Shown: positions 8,110 through 17,111, counted from the stretch's first letter. The stretch: 45,091 nucleotides of DNA from Lysobacter sp. A03 (GCF_000855665.1 NZ_JXSS01000095.1:1-45091), one strand, 5' to 3'. Numbers and translations are program-made. Notes: generated by a model from the sequence alone, not told the origin.

Positions 8110-8988
8110 CTACAGCACGTAGACGAAGATGAAGAGCATCAGCCAGACCACGTCGACGAAGTGCCAGTACCACGCCACCGCCTCGAAGCCGAAGTGGTCG
8201 TCCTTGGTGAAGTGGCCCTTCAGGCAGCGGAACCAGATCACCGCAAGCATGATCGTACCCAGGGTGACGTGCGCGCCGTGGAAGCCGGTCAGCAGGTAGA
8301 ACGTCGAGCCGTAGATGCCTGATCCCATGGTCAGGTTGAGCTCCGAGTACGCGTGCATGTACTCCTCGGCCTGGAAGAGCAGGAACAGGCAGCCCAGCAC
8401 CACCGTCAGTCCCAGGCCGACCAGTAACGCCTTGCGGCGCCCGGCCTTGAGCGCGTGATGGGCAGCGGTCAGCGTCACGCCGGAGGTGAGCAGGATCAGG
8501 GTATTGACCAGCGGCAGGCCCCACGCGGGCACGGTCTGGTAGGCGCCGCCGACCGCGGCCGGTCCGTTGCTCGGCCAGGCCGCGCTGAACCCGTCCCACA
8601 GCAGGGCGTTGGTCATCATGCCGTCGCCCGCGCCGCCCAGCCATTGCAGTGACAACTGCCGGGCGTAGAAAAGTGCGCCAAAAAAAGCGCCGAAGAACAT
8701 CACCTCCGAGAAGATGAACCAGACCATCCCCATCCGGAACGACACATCGACCTGACGGTTGTACTTGCCGCTGACGGACTCGCGGATGACGTCACCGAAC
8801 CAGCCGAAGAACACCGCGATCATCAGCACCACGCCGACGATGAAGGTCCAGCGGCCCCAACTGGTCTGGTTCAGCCATGCACCGGCGCCGACCATCATCA
8901 CGAACAGGGCGACGGAACCCAGGATCGGCCAGCGACTGTGGTGCGGGACGAAATAGGCTTCTGGTGAATGGACTTGGGCTTGGGCCAT
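8110..8988 (-). CDS. ctaE: Cytochrome c oxidase subunit III
   Basis: 292 residues with seven membrane segments. Signatures include FFGAFFGALFYARQL, LILLTSGVTLTAAHHAL, LLFQAEEYMHAYSELNLTMGSGIYGSTFYLLTGFHGAHV (shown split: the EY...GSGIYGSTF and TGFHGAHV elements) and EAVAWYWHFVDVVWLMLFIFVYV at the C-terminus, all COX3 hallmarks. Subunit III stabilises the catalytic core and the proton-uptake path. The ATG at 8988 (MAQAQVHSPEAYFVP) is chosen; a possible upstream ATG at 9009 adds seven residues with no better ribosome-binding site. It follows ctaG by 38 bases. Confidence 0.95.
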   Translation of the reverse strand: MAQAQVHSPEAYFVPHHSRWPILGSVALFVMMVGAGAWLNQTSWGRWTFIVGVVLMIAVFFGWFGDVIRESVSGKYNRQVDVSFRMGMVWFIFSEVMFFGAFFGALFYARQLSLQWLGGAGDGMMTNALLWDGFSAAWPSNGPAAVGGAYQTVPAWGLPLVNTLILLTSGVTLTAAHHALKAGRRKALLVGLGLTVVLGCLFLLFQAEEYMHAYSELNLTMGSGIYGSTFYLLTGFHGAHVTLGTIMLAVIWFRCLKGHFTKDDHFGFEAVAWYWHFVDVVWLMLFIFVYVL

Positions 8989-9026
8989 GGCGGCGGTTCC
9001 GTTATGCAAGGGGTGCGATGGAGCGT

Positions 9027-9626
9027 TCAGGGCGCGGACACCGGCACCGGTGCCGGATGGTCCGCCAGCGCCTGCTCGGCGGTGAGCGAGTCATTCTTGA
9101 AGAACGTGTAGGACAAGGTGAGTGTCTTGATGTCCTTGGGCAAGCTGGGGTCGACGATGAAGCGTACCGGCATGTCGCGCGACTCACCGGCCGCCATGGT
9201 CTGGGCGGTGAAGCAGAAGCACTCGGTCTTGCTGAAGAAGCCCGAGGCCCGCGCCGGCGCCACCGACGGCACCGCGCTGCCCACGATCGTGCGGTCGCTC
9301 TTGTTGTGGGCGAAATAGGTGGTCTCGTACTGCTGGCCCGGGCGCACCTTCATGCTCATCTCGCTGGGCTTGAACGCCCACGGCAGCTTGGAGTTCACCC
9401 CGCCGTCGAACTGCACGGTGATCACCCGGTCCTCGTCCACCACGCCGGGCCTGCGCGATTCGCTGGCTGTGTTGTCGATGCGGATGCCGAACACCTTCTG
9501 ACAGGCAATGCGATACAGCGGCACGAGGCTGAAGCTGAAGGCGAAGGCGATCGCGGCCGCCACCAGCATCTTGGTCAGGCCGGTCGTCGCGCGGCGCGGC
9601 GCCGGCTCGGGCGTGGGGCCGCTCAT
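9027..9626 (-). CDS. ctaG: Cytochrome c oxidase assembly protein CtaG/Cox11
   Basis: 199 residues: a short N-terminal tail, one membrane helix (MLVAAAIAFAFSFSLVPLYRIAC) and a periplasmic beta-domain with the copper-binding CFCF motif in KTECFCFTAQTM, followed by MPVRFIVDPSLP and TLTLSYTFF. Cox11 delivers copper to the CuB site in subunit I. Its ATG overlaps the TGA of the 46-residue gene in an ATGA arrangement (9623-9626), so the two are translationally coupled. The in-frame extension upstream to 9689 lies inside that small gene and is rejected. Confidence 0.96.
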   Translation of the reverse strand: MSGPTPEPAPRRATTGLTKMLVAAAIAFAFSFSLVPLYRIACQKVFGIRIDNTASESRRPGVVDEDRVITVQFDGGVNSKLPWAFKPSEMSMKVRPGQQYETTYFAHNKSDRTIVGSAVPSVAPARASGFFSKTECFCFTAQTMAAGESRDMPVRFIVDPSLPKDIKTLTLSYTFFKNDSLTAEQALADHPAPVPVSAP

Positions 9627-9763
9627 CGACCGATCACCCCGGTGAGGATGAAGCCGACATAGATCACCACCGCCACCAGCCCCATCCACAGCGCCGTGCG
9701 CACCGCCGCCTTGCGGCGGCCTGCGACCTGGTCAGCGGGCAATTTGGGGCGTTGGTCGGTCAT
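9623..9763 (-). CDS. 46-residue single-helix membrane protein in cytochrome oxidase operon
   Basis: A small gene that fills the space between ctaD and ctaG. It begins MTDQRPKLPADQ, has a basic linker (AGRRKAAVRT) and one membrane helix (ALWMGLVAVVIYVGFILTGV), and ends GR. It starts 10 bases after the ctaD stop and its TGA overlaps the ctaG ATG in ATGA, so it is placed as an expressed coupling gene rather than noise. Similar small oxidase-associated proteins occur between ctaD and ctaG in related bacteria, sometimes unannotated. It could be a small oxidase subunit or an assembly helper; the sequence does not decide. Confidence 0.8.
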   Translation of the reverse strand: MTDQRPKLPADQVAGRRKAAVRTALWMGLVAVVIYVGFILTGVIGR

Positions 9764-9773
9764 TGCCAAAGGC

Positions 9774-11390
9774 TCAGTGGGTCACGTCGCCGTGCGCCAG
9801 GTCTCCATCGCGGATCACCGGAGGCAGGGTGAAGGTGTGGTGCGGCGCCGGGCTGGGCACGGTCCACTCCAGACCACGCGCGCCTTCCCAGACCCGCATG
9901 CTGGCCGTGGCGCCGTACTTCCTGGAGTGCAGCAGGATGGCGAACATCATGAACGGGGTGACGAACATCCCGAACGCACCGATCGAGCTGACCAGGTTCC
10001 AGTCGGCAAACACCACGTTGTAATCGGGAATGCGGCGCGGCATGCCGGCCAGGCCGAGGAAGTGCTGGGGGAAGAACAGCAGGTTGACGAACACCATTGT
10101 CCACCAGAAATGGATTTTGCCCCAGGTCTCGTTGTACATGCGGCCGGTCCACTTGGGCCACCAGTAGTACACCGCCGCGATCAGCGCCAGCACCGAACCG
10201 GTCACCAGCACGTAGTGGAAGTGGGCGACCACGAAATAGGTGTCGTGGTATTGGAAGTCCGCCGGCACGATGGCAAGCATCAAGCCGGAGAAACCGCCGA
10301 TGGAGAACAGGATCACGAAGGAGACGGCGAACAGCATCGGCGTCTCGAAGGTGATCGAGCCGCGCCACATCGTGGTCACCCAGTTGAAGATCTTCACCCC
10401 GGTCGGGATGGAGATCAGCATCGTGGCGTACATGAAGAACAACTCGCCGCCCAGCGGCATGCCGGCGGTGAACATGTGGTGCGCCCAGACGATGAACGAC
10501 AGGAACGCGATCGCCGCAGTCGCGTACACCATGGCCTGGTAACCAAACAGAGGCTTGCGGCTGAAGGTCGGGATGACCTCGGAGACGATGCCGAACGCCG
10601 GCAGGATCATGATGTAGACCTCCGGGTGCCCGAAGAACCAGAAGATGTGCTGGTACATCACCGGGTCACCGCCGCCGGCGGCGTTGAAGAACGAGGTCGC
10701 GAAGAACTTGTCGGTCAGCAGCATGGTGACCGCACCGGCCAGCACCGGCATCACCGCGATCAGCAGGAACGCGGTGATCAGCCAGGTCCAGGTGAAGATC
10801 GGCATCTTCAGCAGGTCCATCCCCGGCGCACGCATGTTGAGCACGGTGGCGATGACGTTGATTGCGCCCATGATCGAGCTGACGCCCATCATGTGGATGG
10901 CGAAGATCTGGAAGGCCACGTTGGAGCCGCCCTGCAGCGACAGCGGCGGGTACATCGTCCAGCCACCACCCATCGCGCCGCCCGGCAGGAACAGGGTCAT
11001 CAGCAGCATCGCGAAGGCGAACGGCAGGATCCAGAACGACCAGTTGTTCATCCGCGGCAACGCCATGTCCGGCGCGCCGATCTGCAGCGGAATCATCCAG
11101 TTGGCCAGGCCGACGAAAGCCGGCATCACGCCGCCGAAGATCATCACCAGCGCGTGCAGCGACGTCATCTGGTTGAAGAACTCCGGATCGACGAACTGCA
11201 GGCCAGGCTGCGCCAGCTCGCTGCGGATCACCACCGAGAAGGCACCGCCGATGATGAACATCATGAAGCTGAAAAGCAGGTACAGCGTGCCGATGTCCTT
11301 GTGGTTGGTGGACAGCAGCCAGCGTTCGACGAAGCCCTGCTTGTGGGCGTGGTCGTCATGTGTATCGGTGACGGGATGCGTGGCAGCCAT
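9774..11390 (-). CDS. ctaD: Cytochrome c oxidase subunit I (aa3 type)
   Basis: 538 residues, full length, with twelve membrane segments. It carries the haem a and haem a3-CuB centre. Visible ligands are the His in SLHALVMIFGG, the CuB His and cross-linked Tyr in FFGHPEVYIMILPAFG, the His pair in VWAHHMFTAGM, and the His residues in HDTYFVVAHFHYVL. The GHPEV Glu assigns it to the A1 type of haem-copper oxidases. The start ATG gives MAATHPVTDTHDDHAHKQGF before the conserved WLLSTNHKDIGTLYLLF. It lies 44 bases after ctaC and directly before the 46-residue gene. Confidence 0.98.
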   Translation of the reverse strand: MAATHPVTDTHDDHAHKQGFVERWLLSTNHKDIGTLYLLFSFMMFIIGGAFSVVIRSELAQPGLQFVDPEFFNQMTSLHALVMIFGGVMPAFVGLANWMIPLQIGAPDMALPRMNNWSFWILPFAFAMLLMTLFLPGGAMGGGWTMYPPLSLQGGSNVAFQIFAIHMMGVSSIMGAINVIATVLNMRAPGMDLLKMPIFTWTWLITAFLLIAVMPVLAGAVTMLLTDKFFATSFFNAAGGGDPVMYQHIFWFFGHPEVYIMILPAFGIVSEVIPTFSRKPLFGYQAMVYATAAIAFLSFIVWAHHMFTAGMPLGGELFFMYATMLISIPTGVKIFNWVTTMWRGSITFETPMLFAVSFVILFSIGGFSGLMLAIVPADFQYHDTYFVVAHFHYVLVTGSVLALIAAVYYWWPKWTGRMYNETWGKIHFWWTMVFVNLLFFPQHFLGLAGMPRRIPDYNVVFADWNLVSSIGAFGMFVTPFMMFAILLHSRKYGATASMRVWEGARGLEWTVPSPAPHHTFTLPPVIRDGDLAHGDVTH

Positions 11391-11434
11391 GGCCTACCTC
11401 TGGGATTCGTTGGGTGTAAACGCCGGCATGGCGA

Positions 11435-12346
11435 TCAGCGGGCGACCGCGACAGCAGCCGCAGTGTCGGTTTCGGTGGTGATTTCAGTGTCGGACCGTGG
11501 GCTTTGCGGGACCGCGTTTGCAACATCCGCGCCGGCCGCCTTCTTGGAGGCCAACCACTGCTGGAACTCGGCCTTTGGCAACGCCCGGACCACGATCGGC
11601 ATGAAGCCGTGGTCCTTGCCGCACAGCTCGGCGCACTGGCCGCGATAGATGCCCGGGGTGTCGATATCGGCCCACGCCTCGTTGATGATTCCCGGCACGG
11701 CGTCCTGCTTCCAGCCCAGCGCCGGCACCCACCAGGAGTGGATGACGTCATCGGCGGTGATCACGAAGCGGACCTTGGTGTCGACCGGCAACACCAGCTC
11801 GTTGTCGACCTCCAGCAGGTAGGTGGGATGGTCTTCATGCCCCGGCACGACGCCGCTCTGGCGGATACGGTCGTGCTCACGGTCCAGGCGGCTGACGAAG
11901 CTGACGTCCTCGCCGAGGTACTCGTATTCCCACATCCACTGGTAGCCGGTCACCTTGACCGTCATTTCCGAATCGCGGTGGTCGTACATCTTCACCAGCT
12001 TGGTGGTCGCCGGCGCGGCCATCACCACCAGCAGGATCACCGGGATCACCGTCCAGACAATTTCCAGCCGGGTGTTATGCACGAACGTGGTGTCCGCCAC
12101 CGCGCCGCGCGACTTGCGGAAGCGGAACATCGCGATGCCCATCGCGATGAACACCGCCACGCCGATGCCCAGGCAGATCCACAGGGCCAGCATGTGCGCG
12201 TCGTAGGCGTTGTTGGACAGCGGGGTGACACCGCGGCCCATGTTGAGCTGCCAGCGCACCGGATCCGCGCTCTGGGCAAACGCCAGCATGGGAGTCGCCA
12301 TCGCGGCTAGCGCCACGGAGGTTTTCATGAAACGACCGGCTTTCAT
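11435..12346 (-). CDS. ctaC: Cytochrome c oxidase subunit II
   Basis: 303 residues. A signal peptide is likely at 1-24 (MKAGRFMKTSVALAAMATPM...AFA), followed by two membrane helices and the periplasmic cupredoxin domain with the binuclear CuA site: His in HSWWVPALGWKQDA and the CAELCGKDHGFM motif (two Cys, one His, one Met). It receives electrons from cytochrome c. The C-terminal about 45 residues after the CuA domain are low-complexity (Ala, Thr, Lys). The start was placed at 12346; 12328 (MKTSVALAAM) is an alternative. First gene of the oxidase operon, preceded by a 420-base gap. Confidence 0.95.
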   Translation of the reverse strand: MKAGRFMKTSVALAAMATPMLAFAQSADPVRWQLNMGRGVTPLSNNAYDAHMLALWICLGIGVAVFIAMGIAMFRFRKSRGAVADTTFVHNTRLEIVWTVIPVILLVVMAAPATTKLVKMYDHRDSEMTVKVTGYQWMWEYEYLGEDVSFVSRLDREHDRIRQSGVVPGHEDHPTYLLEVDNELVLPVDTKVRFVITADDVIHSWWVPALGWKQDAVPGIINEAWADIDTPGIYRGQCAELCGKDHGFMPIVVRALPKAEFQQWLASKKAAGADVANAVPQSPRSDTEITTETDTAAAVAVAR

Positions 12347-12766
12347 CAATTCGAGCCCCAAAGTCCGCTTGTAGGTCAGGTGGTACCGCTGTTCCGCTCC
12401 GCGAGTCGCCGCTGCGAGGTCCGCGCTCAGCTGCCGCGGGTGGTCGAACCGTTGCTGGCGAGCCCGCACGGGGCCCGTCACGTCGATGGAGACGCGTCGG
12501 GTAGTGCTGGGAAGGGTATCCGCGCAGATGGACCGCGGCAAGCGATCTCCTGCCAGAGCAGCGCCACACTGTCCTTGATCCGGATCATTTCCGGCTTCCC
12601 CACCGCCCGCTGAACGGGCCCCGACCGCGAGCTGAACTTGCGACGACACGCATTTCTCGACCGTGCTGAAACCCCCACTGCGCAAGGCATACGGTGGACT
12701 TTGCCCCTAGACTATATGCCTGCCATCCCCCTGCCCGACGCACGTCGCCCAGCCTGAGCGGTATCG
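12347..12766. other. Intergenic region between divergent ctaC and putA
   Basis: 420 bases without a convincing gene: the open frames here are short, arginine/proline-rich and unlike known proteins. The region must contain the ctaC operon promoter on the minus strand and the putA promoter on the plus strand. The only sharp element is the FNR-like palindrome at 12575-12588. The 12705-12720 stretch near putA is relatively AT-rich (tagactatatg) and may hold the putA -10 element, but no good -35 pairs with it. Confidence 0.6.
12575..12588 (-). promoter_or_regulatory. FNR/Anr-like box upstream of ctaC
   Basis: TTGATCCGGATCAT on the plus strand matches TTGAT-N4-ATCAA at 9 of 10 defined bases and contains the perfect palindrome TGATCCGGATCA. 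It lies 229 bases upstream of the ctaC start. In other proteobacteria Fnr/Anr represses or tunes aa3 oxidase under low oxygen; that this site works so here is inference. Confidence 0.4.
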
Positions 12767-15700
12767 ATGACCATCCAATCCACGTTCCCCGGTTTGTCGA
12801 CGCCGCGTGCGCCGTTGATCAGCCCCGAGTTGCCGCCCGCCGGGTCCGGTGCCCGCGCCGCCCTGTCCGCCGCCTGGTCGCGTGACGAGGCCGGCCACGT
12901 GCGTCAGCTGGCCGAGCAGGCCACGCTGCCCCCGGCCGAGCAGGCCGCCGTGCAGGCGATGGCCGCCGACCTGGTGCATCGCGTGCGTGCGCGTGCGTCC
13001 GAGCAAGGCGCCATCGAGGCCTTCATGCGCCAGTACGACCTGGGCAGCGAGGAAGGCGTGCTGTTGATGTGCGTGGCAGAGGCCCTGCTGCGGATCCCGG
13101 ATCCCATCACCACCGACAAGCTGATCCGCGACAAACTTGGCGATGCCGACTGGAAGCGCCACGTCGGCCAGTCCGACTCGGTGCTGGTCAACGCCTCCAC
13201 TTGGGGGCTGATGCTGACCGGAAGACTGGTGGATCTCGCCGACGGCACCAAGCGCGACGTGCACGGAGCGTTCTCCCGGCTCGTGGGCCGGTTGGGCGAG
13301 CCGGTGATCCGACTCGCCGTGCGCCAGGCGATGCGGATCATGGGGCACCAGTTCGTCATGGGCCGCACCATCGGCGAGGCGTTGGCACGGGCAAAGAAGG
13401 GCCGCAACGTCGACTACCGCTACTCCTACGACATGCTCGGCGAGGCGGCGCTCACCGCGGCCGACGCGGCGCGCTACCTGCAGTCCTACCGCGACGCGAT
13501 CACAGCGATCGGCAGCAGCGCCAGCTACACCGGCAGCGACGTGTTCGCCACGCCGAGCATCTCGGTGAAACTCTCGGCCCTGCACCCGCGCTACCAGCAC
13601 GCCCAGCGCAGGCGCGTGCTCGACGAGTTGACCCCACGGGTGCTCGAACTGGCGCAGTTGGCGCGCCGTCACGGCATCGGCTTCACCGTAGACGCCGAGG
13701 AAGCCGACCGGCTTGAGCTCTCGCTGGACGTGTTTGCCGGCGCCTACACCGATGCCTCCCTGGAGGGTTGGGAGGGCTGCGGCCTGGCGATCCAGGCGTA
13801 CCAGAAACGCGCTCCTGAAGTGATCGACTTCGTTGCCGACCTGGCGCGCCGCACCGGTCGCCGGATCCCGGTCCGCCTCGTCAAGGGTGCCTACTGGGAC
13901 AGCGAGATCAAGCGCGCCCAGGTCGATGGCTATCCCGGCTATCCGGTGTTCACCCGCAAGCCGAACACCGACGTGTCCTACCTGGCCAACGCGCGACGCA
14001 TGCTGGCCGCCGCCGACGCGATCTACCCGATGTTCGCCACCCACAACGCACAGACCATCGCCGCGGTGCACGCGATGGCCAACCGCGACGGCAAGCGGGT
14101 GGAATTCGAGTTCCAGAAGCTGCACGGCATGGGCGATGACCTGTATGCCGAGGTGATTCCCGCCGACCGTCTCGATGTGCCGTGCCGGGTGTACGCGCCG
14201 GTCGGCAGCCATGAGGAGCTCTTGCCCTACCTGGTCCGACGGCTGCTGGAAAACGGCGCCAACTCCAGCTTCGTCAACAGCATCACCGACGAGAGCGTCC
14301 CCGTTGCCGACCTGGTGCGGGATCCGCTGCAGGCCGTGGCCGCGTTCGACAGCATCCCCCACCCGCGCATCCCGCTGCCGGTGGACCTCTTCCGTAGTTA
14401 CGCCGATTCACTGAAGTATTGCGACAGGAGCAATTCGATGGGCGTCAATCTTGCCGACGACGACCGGCTGCGCGCGCTGGCCGAGCAGATCAACCAGGCC
14501 GCCACGCAGGAATGGCGCGCTGCGCCGCTGGTGCCCGGCACCAACCCGGCCGGCGACACCCGTCCGGTGACCAATCCGGCCGATCGCCGGCAGGTGGTCG
14601 GCCATTGGCTGCCGGCCAGCACCGATGTGGTGGAGCAGGCGCTGGACAACGCTGTCGCCGCATTCCCGAAGTGGAACCTGACCCCCGCGGCGGACCGCGC
14701 CGCGATCCTGGAGCGCGCCGCCGACGTGGTGGAGTCACGGATGGCCGAATTCATCGCCATGTGCAGCCGTGAGGCGGGCAAATCGATCGCCGATGGCGTG
14801 GGCGAGGTCCGCGAGGCGGTCGACTTCCTGCGCTACTACGCCAGCCAGGCCCGGATCATGTTCGAGCCCGAGCCGCTGCCCGGCCCGACCGGCGAGTCCA
14901 ACACCCTCGAGCACGGCGGCCGCGGCGTGTTCGTCTGCATCAGCCCGTGGAACTTCCCGCTGGCGATCTATCTGGGCCAGGCGGCCGCTGCGCTTGCCTC
15001 GGGCAACACCGTGATCGCCAAGCCCGCCGAGCAGACCAACCTGATCGGCTATGCCGCCACGCGCCTGATGCACGAGGCCGGCATTCCCGAGGACGTGTTG
15101 CAGTTCGTGCCCGGCGAGGGCGCCACCGTGGGCGCGGCCTTGACCGGCGATCGCCGCATCGCCGGCGTTGCCTTCACCGGGTCCAACGAGACCGCCAACG
15201 CGATCAACCGTGCCCTGGCCGCACGCGAAGGCGCAATCGGCACCCTGATCGCCGAGACCGGCGGCCAGAACGCGCTGATCGCCGACTCCTCGGCATTGCC
15301 CGAGCAACTCGTGCAGGACGCCATGTCCTCGGCCTTCACCTCGGCCGGCCAGCGCTGCTCGGCGGCGCGGGTGTTGTTCGTGCAGGAAGACATCGCCGAC
15401 AAGGTGGTGACGATGCTCGCCGGGGCGATGGCCGAGCTGAAGGTCGGCGACCCCGGCCTGCTGTCGACCGACGTCGGTCCGGTGATCGACAACGATGCAC
15501 TGGAGATGCTGCAGAAGCACGCCGACCGCATGGACCGGGAGGCCACCCCGATCGCGGTGGTGAAGCTGGATGAGGACACCGCACACGGCACCTTCTTCGC
15601 GCCACGCGCTTACGAGCTGCGCTCGCTCGATCAGCTTAAAAAGGAAGTGTTCGGGCCGGTGCTGCACGTGCTGCGCTGGAAGGCTGACGACCTGGACGGG

Positions 15701-15994
15701 GTGATCGATGCGATCAACTCCACCGGCTATGGCCTCACCCTGGGCGTGCACTCGCGCATCGATGCCACGGTGGAGCGGATTGCGGCACGGGCGCGGGTCG
15801 GCAACTGCTACGTCAACCGCAACCAGATCGGCGCGGTGGTCGGCGTGCAGCCGTTCGGTGGGCAGGGGCTGTCGGGCACCGGGCCCAAGGCCGGCGGGCC
15901 GCAGTACATGACCCGATTCACCACCGAGAAGACCGTGACCATCAACACCACGGCCTCCGGGGGCAACGCCTCCCTGCTGACGCTGGACGACTGA
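12767..15994 (+). CDS. putA: Bifunctional proline dehydrogenase / delta-1-pyrroline-5-carboxylate dehydrogenase PutA
   Basis: 1075 residues. It oxidises proline to P5C with FAD and then to glutamate with NAD+. The N-terminal part holds the PRODH barrel: YSYDMLGEAALTAADA near 218, and RLVKGAYWDSEIKRAQ near 368-383. The ALDH-type P5C dehydrogenase follows: FVCISPWNFPLAIYLGQ near 721, ETGGQNALI near 829, the catalytic Cys in GQRCSAARVLF near 862, and QPFGGQGLSGTGPKAGGP near 1028. There is no N-terminal ribbon-helix-helix domain and the protein is about 250 residues shorter than E. coli PutA, so it is the minimal type, which does not repress its own gene. A hairpin without a T-run follows the stop. 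Confidence 0.97.
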   Translation: MTIQSTFPGLSTPRAPLISPELPPAGSGARAALSAAWSRDEAGHVRQLAEQATLPPAEQAAVQAMAADLVHRVRARASEQGAIEAFMRQYDLGSEEGVLLMCVAEALLRIPDPITTDKLIRDKLGDADWKRHVGQSDSVLVNASTWGLMLTGRLVDLADGTKRDVHGAFSRLVGRLGEPVIRLAVRQAMRIMGHQFVMGRTIGEALARAKKGRNVDYRYSYDMLGEAALTAADAARYLQSYRDAITAIGSSASYTGSDVFATPSISVKLSALHPRYQHAQRRRVLDELTPRVLELAQLARRHGIGFTVDAEEADRLELSLDVFAGAYTDASLEGWEGCGLAIQAYQKRAPEVIDFVADLARRTGRRIPVRLVKGAYWDSEIKRAQVDGYPGYPVFTRKPNTDVSYLANARRMLAAADAIYPMFATHNAQTIAAVHAMANRDGKRVEFEFQKLHGMGDDLYAEVIPADRLDVPCRVYAPVGSHEELLPYLVRRLLENGANSSFVNSITDESVPVADLVRDPLQAVAAFDSIPHPRIPLPVDLFRSYADSLKYCDRSNSMGVNLADDDRLRALAEQINQAATQEWRAAPLVPGTNPAGDTRPVTNPADRRQVVGHWLPASTDVVEQALDNAVAAFPKWNLTPAADRAAILERAADVVESRMAEFIAMCSREAGKSIADGVGEVREAVDFLRYYASQARIMFEPEPLPGPTGESNTLEHGGRGVFVCISPWNFPLAIYLGQAAAALASGNTVIAKPAEQTNLIGYAATRLMHEAGIPEDVLQFVPGEGATVGAALTGDRRIAGVAFTGSNETANAINRALAAREGAIGTLIAETGGQNALIADSSALPEQLVQDAMSSAFTSAGQRCSAARVLFVQEDIADKVVTMLAGAMAELKVGDPGLLSTDVGPVIDNDALEMLQKHADRMDREATPIAVVKLDEDTAHGTFFAPRAYELRSLDQLKKEVFGPVLHVLRWKADDLDGVIDAINSTGYGLTLGVHSRIDATVERIAARARVGNCYVNRNQIGAVVGVQPFGGQGLSGTGPKAGGPQYMTRFTTEKTVTINTTASGGNASLLTLDD

Positions 15995-16006
15995 TCTTTC
16001 GCCGCT

Positions 16007-16029
16007 GACCCGGCGCGATTGCCCGGGTC
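16007..16029 (+). terminator. Hairpin after putA
   Basis: Seven-base perfect stem GACCCGG (16007-16013) / CCGGGTC (16023-16029) with a nine-base loop, 13 bases after the putA stop. No T-run follows, so it is a weak terminator or an mRNA 3'-end structure. Confidence 0.35.
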
Positions 16030-16136
16030 GCATCGCATCCACACGTGCGGCAAGGGCGCCGTGGCGATGCATGGGCGTCACAGCCACCTGTGCGATAAAA
16101 GTCCGGCGCAGCCACTGCGCCAGTACCAGGTGACCC

Positions 16137-17048
16137 ATGCCGGACGACATCGAGAAGGACGCGCGAAAGCGCGCCGACGAACAGACCGAGGCGCGTGACG
16201 AAGCCGAGGTCGAGGAAAACCTGAAGGAGGAATCCGACAGCGGCTTCTCGCTGTCGGACGAGGAACGGCGCGACGTCGAGGAGCGCAGTGCGCCGCGCGC
16301 GGCGCTGCTGCACGAAATTATCCGCCGCGCCGGTCAGGAAGAGCTCAAGCGCAACATCGCCACGCTGGCCTGGTCGGCGTTCGCGGCCGGGCTGACGATG
16401 GGTTTCTCCTTCCTCGCCCGCGGCGTGCTGCACCGGCACATGGAAGGGCTACCCGGCGCGTTCCTGGTGGACTCGATGGGGTACACGTTCGGCTTCCTGG
16501 CAGTGATCGTCGCCCGCCAGCAGCTGTTCACCGAGAACGTGCTCACTGCCGTGCTGCCGCTGATGACCAAGCCCAGCGCGCACAATTTCGGCCGGCTGTT
16601 GCGGCTGTGGTCGGTGGTGCTGGCCGGCAACCTGGCGGGGGCGACGGTGTTTGCCTTCGGCCTGCTGCACATGGAGCAGTTCGATGCCGCCGGGCAGGCC
16701 GCCTTCGTCGCGGTCGGTCGCGAGCTGATGGACAACAGCGCGCTGGAAATGTTCACCAAGGGCATCCTGGCCGGCTGGATCATCGCCATGATGGTCTGGA
16801 TGATGGCCGCGACCGAGCGTTCGCGGGTGGCGATCATCCTGATCTGCACCTACGTGATCGCAATTGGCGGCTTTACCCATATCGTGGTCGGTTCGGCGGA
16901 GGCGATGTACATGGTGTTTGCCGGCGAGTCCTCATTTGCAGATGCCGTGCTGCGCTTCGGCCTGCCCACCCTGGCTGGCAACGTGGTCGGTGGCAGCCTG
17001 ATCTTCGCCTTGATCAGCCACGCCCAGGTCCGCAGCGGCGGTGAGTGA
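16137..17048 (+). CDS. Formate/nitrite transporter (FNT) family membrane protein with acidic N-terminal extension
   Basis: 303 residues. The first about 70 are strikingly charged (runs of Asp, Glu, Lys and Arg, e.g. EEVEENLKEESD-like composition) and lack a membrane segment. From about 80 the FNT core follows, with about six helices: SAFAAGLTMGFSFLARGVL, SMGYTFGFLAVIVARQQLFTENVLTAVLP-type element (the QLFTENxLTAVLP motif is diagnostic), LAGNLAGATVFAFGLL, and GFTHIVVGSAEAMYMVF. It resembles the YfdC-like branch rather than FocA/NirC, so the substrate is unknown. An AGGTGA ribosome-binding site precedes the ATG. It lies after putA and convergent with the ArsS-like gene. Confidence 0.85.
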   Translation: MPDDIEKDARKRADEQTEARDEAEVEENLKEESDSGFSLSDEERRDVEERSAPRAALLHEIIRRAGQEELKRNIATLAWSAFAAGLTMGFSFLARGVLHRHMEGLPGAFLVDSMGYTFGFLAVIVARQQLFTENVLTAVLPLMTKPSAHNFGRLLRLWSVVLAGNLAGATVFAFGLLHMEQFDAAGQAAFVAVGRELMDNSALEMFTKGILAGWIIAMMVWMMAATERSRVAIILICTYVIAIGGFTHIVVGSAEAMYMVFAGESSFADAVLRFGLPTLAGNVVGGSLIFALISHAQVRSGGE

Positions 17049-17111
17049 TTGGGCGCGAGGTGCGCAGGACGGGCTTGCCGTAAAGGACCCGTACGCGCCG
17101 TGCGGGCAAAC

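Noticed and set aside
9627-9689. Longer CtaG beginning at 9689
   Set aside because: The extension lies within the 46-residue gene in another frame and is unlike Cox11 N-termini.
12478-12690. 70-residue minus-strand frame upstream of ctaC
   Set aside because: No ribosome-binding site, Arg/Ser-rich, and it covers the FNR-like box; judged non-coding.
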